From assembly GCA_964020085.1 (NCBI GenBank), contig CAXHUQ010000601.1, positions 1 through 64,000 of the forward strand: a stretch of 64,000 bases of DNA. The letters run 5' to 3'. The notes below the pieces were generated by a model. The model had not been told where the DNA came from, searched no databases, and saw only the letters and a program-made list of their open reading frames with translations. The stretch is from Micromussa lordhowensis. Taxonomy: Eukaryota; Cnidaria; Anthozoa; Scleractinia; Lobophylliidae. The translations under genes and the position numbers were made by a program. Positions within the stretch are counted from its first letter, which is position 1; the number at the start of each line of letters is the position of its first letter. Shown here piece after piece: positions 11,617 through 20,127 of this stretch.

Positions 11617-11964
11617 TTACAACTTGAAGCGTTTCTTGGCTTGCATGATTTTACGAATAAGGCGTTCTGTCATGGTTTTCTTCCCGGGTAACTTGTTAAT
11701 CGATGCGATCATCTTTGTGTCGGCTTTCCACTTGTCTTGTAAATTCTTGGCTCGGGCATAATCAATATCATGTTGTTTGGCGATTTTATCCAGACGGTTA
11801 ATACCTTGATCTCCTCTAGCCAGACGTTTCTTTAACTTGGTACCTGGCCATAAGTATTGGTACCCAGGCACGTGATATTCGATACCAGTCTTTCCCAACC
11901 ATTTCTGAATATCGAGACCTTTTCTCCTTTGTCGTCGCCGTTTAATCTTCCTCGCCTGTGCCAT
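11617..11964 (-). CDS. PLA2-like domain protein (parvovirus VP1u / adintovirus type)
   Basis: The 115-residue product starts at the first ATG (11962-11964); the frame is open slightly further only through a TTG. The N-terminus is very basic (RKIKRRRQRRK, residues 5-15), like a nuclear or DNA-binding tail. It is followed by a phospholipase A2 core: the calcium-loop region YLWPGT (37-42), GINRLD (54-59), the catalytic HDIDY (65-69) and a downstream AD (81-82). In parvovirus VP1 and adintovirus-like virions this domain helps particles breach the endosomal membrane. The calcium loop normally reads YxGPG; here Trp39 replaces the first glycine, so activity is doubtful. The gene overlaps the upstream gene by 23 bp in another frame and has its own AATAAA. 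A Polinton/adintovirus-like origin is more likely than a parvovirus, because it is a separate small gene and not a capsid N-terminus; that is inference. Confidence 0.75.
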   Translation of the reverse strand: MAQARKIKRRRQRRKGLDIQKWLGKTGIEYHVPGYQYLWPGTKLKKRLARGDQGINRLDKIAKQHDIDYARAKNLQDKWKADTKMIASINKLPGKKTMTERLIRKIMQAKKRFKL

Positions 11965-12641
11965 AATCAAGGGGTCCTCTCTTTGCTGGTTTTGTCCAAG
12001 GTTCCCAACCCTCTTTGAGTTTTTCTGCTTCGGTTTTCCTTATTTTCTTTTTCCCTTTACCACCGCCTTTAGGACTGTCGTTGCCTTCTTTCCACCCGAG
12101 ATCTTTTAAATCCTGTTTAGCTGCCGGACTAAGTCCTTTTGGTATCACACTCGACGCCGGTGTTTTATAGCCGCTGGTCGAAGGTTTAGGTTTTTTCTCG
12201 GGTCTGGGAGAATATGGCTGCTTTTTTTACAGTCAATTTTTTAAGCGACTTTCTCTTTACTGACGCCTTCTTTGTGGGGGCGTGCGATTCGACTTCAATG
12301 ACTTCTGGCGTTTGCTTTTTTATAATGTCTTTGAGCAAACGTTCTATTGGTGCATGGACCATCCCTTCCAGTTCTTCGATGCCTTCATAGCTTGCAGGTT
12401 GAGCTGTACCGGTTCGAGCTCGTTTGACCAATCGACCTTGTTCTAAAGCCATGGGTTTGACCATGCGAACGGCTAAACTATCGGGAATACTCTTATCTTC
12501 TAAAATTAATTGTTCATGAGGGGACGCAAGCGGCGGAAACTGGAAGTACCGCAAAGGAATGCTAGGAAAATTTCCTAGCATTCCTAACATACCTAACCCC
12601 AGGTGAGCCGGGCAAGGTGTTGTAATCTGTTTTACTGTCAT
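11942..12641 (-). pseudogene. Lysine-rich putative virion gene, frameshifted
   Basis: Two open frames lie in tandem upstream of the PLA2-like gene. The first runs from an ATG at 12641 to a stop at 12186, about 151 residues. The second continues in a different frame to a stop at 11942 and has no ATG of its own. They join naturally at a T7 run (12222-12228), where the lysine-rich reading shifts into the second frame, so a single gene broken by one base is likely. The product is basic toward the C-terminus, with a central acidic and hydrophobic stretch. I recognise no domain. Position and character suggest a minor capsid or core protein, but nothing confirms this. The second frame overlaps the start of the PLA2-like gene by 23 bp. 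Confidence 0.5.
12555..12585. repeat. Perfect 31-bp palindrome
   Basis: Two 15-bp arms (AGGAATGCTAGGAAA and its exact complement) flank a single central A at 12570. It lies near the 5' end of the minus-strand basic gene and just left of the plus-strand gene remnants, close to where the two transcription directions diverge. It could be an operator, a hairpin or a rearrangement joint. Confidence 0.9.
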
Positions 12642-12864
12642 ATTAATGTCATTAGATCTGAAGAAGACAAGATGAGGTGGAATAAATATACAAAGGGCCA
12701 ACTGATACGCGTTATCAAAATTTATTCTGCGCGTGATCTTTTTTCAACCACAAAGAATAGTTTCTTTAATTCAGCCCTTGCGCGATGGACGATAATAATG
12801 GCACAGTTATTTTTGAAGTACTTCTACACATTAGATGTACCGTTCCATTTGGTCTCGTAAATAC
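12642..12864. other. Island segment with weak plus-strand coding trace
   Basis: A plus-strand frame from 12603 to 12860 includes the segment MRWNKYTKGQLIRVIK, which looks more protein-like than its surroundings. It may be the degraded N-terminus of a plus-strand gene that continues with the frames at 12865 and 13114. No domain is identifiable, and the frame may be chance. Confidence 0.25.
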
Positions 12865-13002
12865 ATGTCCGAAGAAAAATTGAAGACAGAATTTTCGAAA
12901 GGATTGGACAAAGGGCGACTTGATATGTCACGAAGGAATAAGTCTGCAGAGACCACTGCACGACAGGAAGCGAACCGAACGCAGATGCAATCGGAGCTTT
13001 AA
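12865..13002 (+). pseudogene. Small charged open frame, likely gene remnant
   Basis: A 45-codon frame starts at an ATG and is rich in Glu, Lys and Arg, beginning MSEEKLKTEFSKGLDKGR. It ends at TAA 13000-13002. Reading continues in the same frame for about 20 further codons before two more stops. A neighbouring frame then stays open with a basic stretch up to the TGA at 13115-13117. That TGA overlaps the ATG of the kinase-like fragment (ATGA). I infer the broken 5' part of one plus-strand gene. The family is unknown. Confidence 0.3.
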
Positions 13003-13113
13003 ATCACGGAACAAGAAAAACCGCTCTCGCCTCCTTCAAAATGCATTTCTTCTCAAAAACGATAAGAATAAAAAACGGAGAAAGCTTTTAGAGTTTGAAT
13101 CTCATGAGGAACG

Positions 13114-13287
13114 ATGATTATTTTTCAACACAATCGCAATGAAGGTTCAACAGGAAAACGTGTGTTCACCAAGAGCAAAAATCTCAACCCAGAATACCTA
13201 ATTGAATACTTTTCTCTAGATCCAGTTGGCAGTGGAAGCTACGGTAGTGTTTTCGTGCTGGCTATTGAAGTATGCCTGATGCGTTAG
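13114..13287 (+). pseudogene. Protein-kinase N-terminal fragment (glycine loop)
   Basis: The frame encodes 57 residues ending in TAG 13285-13287. Residues 39-46 read GSGSYGSV, matching the GxGxxGxV nucleotide-binding loop of eukaryotic-type protein kinases. The preceding IEYFSLDPV fits the usual lead-in strand. The next segment, VLAIEVC, resembles the AxK strand, but Glu replaces the ATP-binding lysine and the spacing after the loop is too short. No catalytic HRD or DFG motif follows; the sequence becomes AT-rich. It is a relic of a kinase gene, either carried by the virus-like element or captured from the host. Confidence 0.5.
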
Positions 13288-13633
13288 CAAATGATTACCG
13301 GTAACGCCTCGCTACAAAGGAAATTACACTAGAATCATGGCATACAGCAAAAACGTTCGACGCGGAAAATAACTCTAAGCCGTTGCCTAGGCAATACTCC
13401 ATTTTATTGTAATTATTCCCTTTTTACATTATTTTTCACTCCTTTTTCACACCTCTTTTTGTATTACACTCTTATAAGAATTTTTTCGCACCCCTTTTCG
13501 TATATATTCCGTCCACTTGCTTACATTTTTTCATTCGTTAAAGGCTATAGACTGATAGCCGAAAGCTTATGTTTGTTTTTAACCGTTTTTAACCAGAGAA
13601 CGCTTTTACATTTTATTATTATTTACGTCAAAA
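13288..13633. other. AT-rich non-coding spacer
   Basis: A T-rich stretch lies between the kinase fragment and the minisatellite. I see no gene, RNA or clear regulatory motif. A short open frame at 13459-13716 reflects base composition. Confidence 0.6.
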
Positions 13634-13935
13634 TGTTTGAGGTGGGACATACAGTTCTGATGAACAAAATATTAAGCTGCGTGATTATTACTTTTGCGTT
13701 ACATCAACCTGTTTGAGGTGTGCCACCCACCAGTGTGATGAACAAAATATTAAGCTGCGTGATTATTACTTTTACGTTACATCAAACTGTTTGAGGTGTG
13801 CCACCCACCAGTGTGATGAACAAAAAATTAAGCTGCGTGATTATTTTTTTCGCGTTACATCAAACTGTTTGAGGTGTACCACCCGCCAGTTCTGATGAAC
13901 AAAATATTAAGCTGTGTGATTATTTCTTTTCGCGG
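13634..13935 (+). repeat. 76-78-bp minisatellite, about 3.9 copies
   Basis: Copies begin at TGTTTGAGGTG at 13634, 13710, 13788 and 13866, giving periods of 76, 78 and 78 bp. Shared blocks are CCACCAGT, GATGAACAAAATATTAAGC and GTGATTATT. The last copy breaks off near 13935, 14 bp before the main satellite array begins. It is unrelated to the 219-bp monomer. Confidence 0.9.
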
Positions 13936-16837
13936 GAAACCTGCCAATGTTTGCAGCAAAATGTTCGTCTATGATTGCACTTCAAGTGCAAACTAATTAG
14001 GAGATGATGCGATTTGCACCAGGGTGTTTTTGAAGCCCGTATAGTCGGCCTACTTTTTTGAGCATTTTCCCTTGGTCCCCCCTTGGCAAAATCTCAGAAA
14101 ATGGCCGATTTAGGTCTCCTTGGCAAATTTGTCATAGCTCGGCTCTCCGGGCACTTATGGAGGCGCAGTTTGCAGCAAAATGTTCGTCTATGATTGCACT
14201 TCAAGCGCATACTAACTAGGAGATGATGCAATTTGCGACAGGGTGTTTTTGAAGCCCGTATAGTCGGCCTACTTTTTTGAGCATTTTCCCTTGGTTCCCC
14301 CTTGGCAAAATCTCAGAAAATGGCCGATTTAGGTCTCCTTGGCAAATTTGTCATAGCTCGGCTCTCCGGGCACTTATGGAGGCGCAGTTTGCAGCAAAAT
14401 GTTCGTCTATGATTGCACTTCAAGTGCATACTAATAAGGAGATGATGCGATTTGCGCCAGGGTGTTTTTGAAGCCCGTATAGTCGGCCTACTTTTTTGAG
14501 CATTTTCCCTTGGTTCCCCCTTGGCAAAATCTCAGAAAATGGCCGATTTAGGTCTCCTTGGCAAATTTGTCATAGCTCGGCTCTCCGGGCACTTATGGAG
14601 GTGCAGTTTGCAGCAAAATGTTCGTCTATGATTGCACTTCAAGTGCATACTAATTAGGAGATGATGCGATTTGCGCCAGGGTGTTTTTGAAGCCCGTATA
14701 GTCGGCCTACTTTTTTGAGCATTTTCCCTTGGTCCCCCCTTGGCAAAATCTCAGAAAATGGCCGATTTAGGTCTCCTTGGCAAATTTGTCATAGCTCGGC
14801 TCTCCGGGCACTTATGGAGGCGCAGTTTGCAGCAAAATGTTCGTCTATGATTGCACTTTAAGTGCATACTAATTAGGAGATGATGCGATTTGCGCCAGGG
14901 TGTTTTAGAAGCCCGTATAGTCGGCCTACTTTTTTGAGCATTTTCCCTTGGTCCCCCCTTGGCAAAATCTCAGAAAATGGCCGATTTAGGTCTCCTTGGC
15001 AAATTTGTCATAGCTCGGCTCTCCGGGCACTTATGGAGGCGCAGTTTGCAGCAAAATGTTCGTCTATGATTGCACTTCAAGTGCATACTAATTAGGAGAT
15101 GATGCGATTTGCGCCAGGGTGTTTTTGAAGCCCGTATAGTCGGCCTACTTTTTTGAGCATTTTCCCTTGGTCCCCGCTTGGCAAAATCACAGAAAATGGC
15201 CGATTTAGGTCTCCTTGGCAAATTTGTCATAGCTCGGCTCTCCGGGCACTTATGGAGGCGCAGTTTGCAGCAAAATGTTCGTCTATGATTGCACTTCAAG
15301 TGCATACAACTTAGGAGATGATGCGATTTGCGCCAGGGTGTTTTTGAAGCCCGTATAGTCGGCCTACTTTTTTGAGCATTTTCCCTTGGTCCCCCCTTGG
15401 CAAAATCTCAGAAAATGGCCGATTTAGGCCTCCTTGGCAAATTTGTCATAGCTCGGCTCTCCGGGAACTTATGGAGGCGCAGTTTGCAGCAAAATGTTCG
15501 TCTATGATTGCACCTCAAGTGCATACTAATTAGGAGATGATGCGATTTGCGCCAGGGTGTTTTTGAAGCCCGTATAGTCGGCCTACTTTTTTGAGCATTT
15601 TCCCTTGGTCCCCCCTTGGCAAAATCTCAGAAAATGGCCGATTTAGGTCTCCTTGGCAAATTTGTCATAGCTCGGCTCTCCGGGCACTTATGGAGGCGCA
15701 GTTTGCAGCAAAATGTTCGTCTATAATTGCACTTCAAGTGCATACTAATTAGGAGATGATGCGATTTGCGCCAGGGTGTTTTAGAAGCCCGTATAGTCGG
15801 CCTACTTTTTTGAGCATTTTCCCTTGGTCCCCCCTTGGCAAAATCTCAGAAAATGGCCGATTTAGGTCTCCTTGGCAAATTTGTCATAGCTCGGCTCTCC
15901 GGGCACTTATGGAGGCGCAGTTTGCAGCAAAATGTTCGTCTATGATTGCACTTCAAGTGCATACTAATTAGGAGATGATGCGATTTGCGCCAGGGTGTTT
16001 TTGAAGCCCGTATAGTCGGCCTACTTTTTTGAGCATTTTCCCTTGGTCCCCCCTTGGCAAAATCTCAGAAAATGGCCGATTTAGGTCTCCTTGGCAAATT
16101 TGTCATAGCTCGGCTCTCCGGGCACTTATGGAGGCGCAGTTTGCAGCAAAATGTTCGTCTATGATTGCACTTCAAGTGCATACTACTTAAGAGATGATGT
16201 GATTTGCGCCAGGGTGTTTTTGAAGCCCGTATAGTCGGCCTACTTTTTTGAGCATTTTCCCTTGGTCCCCCCTTGGCAAAATCTCAGAAAATGGCCGATT
16301 TAGGTCTCCTTGGCAAATTTGTCATAGCTCGGCTCTCCGGGCACTTATGGAGGCGCAGTTTGCAGCAAAATGTTCGTCTATGATTGCACCTCAAGTGCAT
16401 ACTAATTAGAAGATGATGCGATTTTCGCCAGGGTGTTTTTGAAGCCCGTATAGTCGGCCTACTTTTTTGAGCATTTTCCCTTGGTCCCCTCTTGGCAAAA
16501 TCTCAGAAAATGGCCGATTTAGGTCTCCTTGGCAAATTTGTCATAGCTCGGTTCTCCGGGCACTTATGGAGGCGCAGTTTCCAGCAAAATGTTCGTCTAT
16601 GATTGCACTTCAAGTGCATACTAATTAGGAGATGATGCGATTTGCGTCAGGCTGTTTTTGAAGCCCGTATAGTCGGCCTACTTTTTTGAGCATTTTCCCT
16701 TGGTTCCCGCTTGGCAAAATCTCAGAAAATGGCCGATTTAGGTCTCCTTGGCAAATTTGTCATAGCTCGGCTCTCCGGGCACTTATGGAGGCGCAGTTTG
16801 CAGCAAAATGTTCGTCTATGATTGCACTTCAAGTGCA

Positions 16838-18602
16838 TACTACTTAAGAGATGATGTGATTTGCGCCAGGGTATTTTTGAAGCCCGTATAGTCGGCCTAC
16901 TTTTTTGAGCATTTTCCCTTGGTCCCCCCTTGGCAAAATCTCAGAAAATGGCCGATTTAGGTCTCCTTGGCAAATTTGTCATAGCTCGGCTCTCCGGGCA
17001 CTTATGGAGGCGCAGTTTGCAGCAAAATGTTCGTCTATGATTGCACCTCAAGTGCATACTAATTAGGAGATAATGCGATTTTCGCCAGGGTTTTTTTGAA
17101 GCCCGTATAGTCGGCCTACTTTTTTGAGCATTTTCCCTTGGTCCCCCCTTGGCAAAATCTCAGAAAATGGCCGATTTAGGTCTCCTTGGCAAATTTGTCA
17201 TAGCTCGGCTCTCCGGGCACTTATGGAGGCGCAGTTTGCAGCAAAATGTTCGTCTATGATTGCACTTCAAGTGCATACTACTTAAGAGATGATGTGATTT
17301 GCGCCAGGGTATTTTTGAAGCCCGTATAGTCGGCCTACTTTTTTGAGCATTTTCCCTTGGTCCCCCCTTGGCAAAATCTCAGAAAATGGCCGATTTAGGT
17401 CTCCTTGGCAAATTTGTCATAGCTCGGCTCTCCGGGCACTTATGGAGGCGCAGTTTGCAGCAAAATGTTCGTCTATGATTGCACCTCAAGTGCATACTAA
17501 TTAGGAGATAATGCGATTTTCGCCAGGGTTTTTTTGAAGCCCGTATAGTCGGCCTACTTTTTTGAGCATTTTCCCTTGGTCCCCCCTTGGCAAAATCTCA
17601 GAAAATGGCCGATTTAGGTCTCCTTGGCAAATTTGTCATAGCTCGGCTCTCCGGGCACTTATGGAGGCGCAGTTTGCAGCAAAATGTTCGTCTATGATTG
17701 CACTTCAAGTGCATACTAATTAGGAGATGATGCGATTTGCGCCAGGGTGTTTTTCAAGCCCGTATAGTCGGCCTACTTTTTTGAGCATTTTCCCTTGGTC
17801 CCCCCTTGGCAAAATCTCAGAAAATGGCCGATTTAGGTCTCCTTGGCAAATTTGTCATAGCTCGGCTCTCCGGGTACTTATGGAGGCGCAGTTTGCAGCA
17901 AAATGTTCGTCTATGATTGCACTTCAAGTGCATACTAATTAGGAGATGATGCAATTTGCGCCAGGGTGTTTTTGAAGCCCGTATAGTCGGCCTACTTTTT
18001 TGAGCATTTTCCCTTGGTCCCCCCTTGGCAAAATCTCAGAAAATGGCCGATTTAGGTCTCCTTGGCAAATTTGTCATAGCTCGGCTCTCCGGGCACTTAT
18101 GGAGGCGCAGTTTGCAGCAAAATGTTCGTCTATGATTGCACTTCAAGTGCATACTAATTAGGAGATGATGCGATTTGCGCCAGGGTGTTTTTCAAGCCCG
18201 TATAGTCGGCCTACTTTTTTGAGCATTTTCCCTTGGTCCCCCCTTGGCAAAATCTCAGAAAATGGCCGATTTAGGTCTCCTTGGCAAATTTGTCATAGCT
18301 CGGCTCTCCGGGAACTTATGGAGGCGCAGTTTGCAGCAAAATGTTCGTCTATGATTGCACTTCAAGTGCATACTAATTAGGAGATGATGCAATTTGCGCC
18401 AGGGTGTTTTTGAAGCCCGTATAGTCGACCTACTTTTTTGAGCATTTTCCCTTGGTCCCCCCTTGGCAAAATCTCAGAAAATGGCCGATTTAGGTCTCCT
18501 TGGCAAATTTGTCATAGCTCGGCTCTCCGGGCACTTATGGAGGCGCAGTTTGCAGCAAAATGTTCGTCTATGATTGCACTTCAAGTGCATACTAATTAGG
18601 AG
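16838..18602 (+). repeat. Dimeric (438-bp) higher-order block, copy 1
   Basis: Monomer variants alternate with a 438-bp step. TACTACTTAAGAG occurs at 16838 and 17276, and TTTTCGCCAGGGTTTTTTTG near 17086 and 17524. The TTTTTCAAGCCC type at 17727 and 18165 alternates with the GCAATTTGCGCC type at 17946 and 18384. Confidence 0.8.
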
Positions 18603-20127
18603 ATGATGCGATTTGCGCCAGGGTGTTTTTGAAGCCCGTATAGTCGGCCTACTTTTTTGAGCATTTTCCCTTGGTCCCCCCTTGGCAAAATCTCAGAAAA
18701 TGGCCGATTTAGGTCTCCTTGGCAAATTTGTCATAGCTCGGCTCTCCGGGCACTTATGGAGGCGCAGTTTGCAGCAAAATGTTCGTCTATGATTGCACTT
18801 CAAGTGCATACTAATTAGGAGATGATGCAATTTGCGCCAGGGTGTTTTTGAAGCCCGTATAGTCGGCCTACTTTTTTGAGCATTTTCCCTTGGTCCCCCC
18901 TTGGCAAAATCTGAGAAAATGGCCGATTTAGGTCTCCTTGGCAAATTTGTCATAGCTCGGCTCTCCGGGCACTTATGGAGGCGCAGTTTGCAGCAAAATG
19001 TTCGTCTATGATTGCACTTCAAGTGCATACTAATTAGGAGATGATGCGATTTGCGCCAGGGTGTTTTTGAAGCCCGTATAGTCGGCCTACTTTTTTGAGC
19101 ATTTTCCCTTGGTCCCCCCTTGGCAAAATCTCAGAAAATGGCCGATTTAGGTCTCCTTGGCAAATTTGTCATAGCTCGGCTCTCCGGGCACTTATGGAGG
19201 CGCAGTTTGCAGCAAAATGTTCGTCTATGATTGCACTTCAAGTGCATACTAATTAGGAGATGATGCAATTTGCGCCAGGGTGTTTTTGAAGCCCGTATAG
19301 TCGGCCTACTTTTTTGAGCATTTTCCCTTGGTCCCCCCTTGGCAAAATCTCAGAAAATGGCCGATTTAGGTCTCCTTGGCAAATTTGTCATAGCTCGGCT
19401 CTCCGGGCACTTATGGAGGCGCAGTTTGCAGCAAAACGTTTGTCTATGATTGCACTTCAAGTGCATACTAATGAGGAGATGATGCGATTTGCGCCAGGGT
19501 GTTTTTCAAGCCCGTATAGTCGGCCTACTTTTTTGAGCATTTTCCTTTGGTTCCCCCTTGGCAAAATCTCAGAAAATGGCCGATTTAGGTCTCCTTGGCA
19601 AATTTGTCATAGCTCGGCTCTCCGGGCACTTATGGAGGCGCAGTTTGCAGCAAAATGTTCGTCTATGATTGCACTTCAAGTGCATACTAATTAGGAGATG
19701 ATGCGATTTGCGCCAGGGTGGTTTGAAGCCCGTATAGTCGGCCTACTTTTTTGAGCATTTTCCCTTGGTCCCCCCTTGGCAAAATCTCAGAAAATGGCCG
19801 ATTTAGGTCTCCTTGGCAAATTTGTCATAGCTCGGCTCTCCGGGCACTTATGGAGGCGCAGTTTGCAGCAAAATGTTCGTCTATGATTGCACTTCAAGTG
19901 CATACTACTTAAGAGATGATGTGATTTGCGCCAGGGTGTTTTTCAAGCCCGTATAGTCGGCCTACTTTTTTGAGCATTTTCCCTTGGTCCCCCCTTGGCA
20001 AAATCTCAGAAAATGGCCGATTTAGGTCTCCTTGGCAAATTTGTCATAGCTCGGCTCTCCGGGCACTTATGGAGGCGCAGTTTGCAGCAAAATGTTCGTC
20101 TATGATTGCACTTCAAGTGCATACTAA

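Noticed and set aside
12186..12701. Starting the basic gene at 12701
   Set aside because: That position is a TTG; the first ATG in the frame is at 12641.
11180..13948. Terminal inverted repeats defining a complete Polinton/adintovirus
   Set aside because: The two ends of the island show no matching inverted sequence. No polymerase, integrase, ATPase or major capsid gene is present, so it is a fragment at most.
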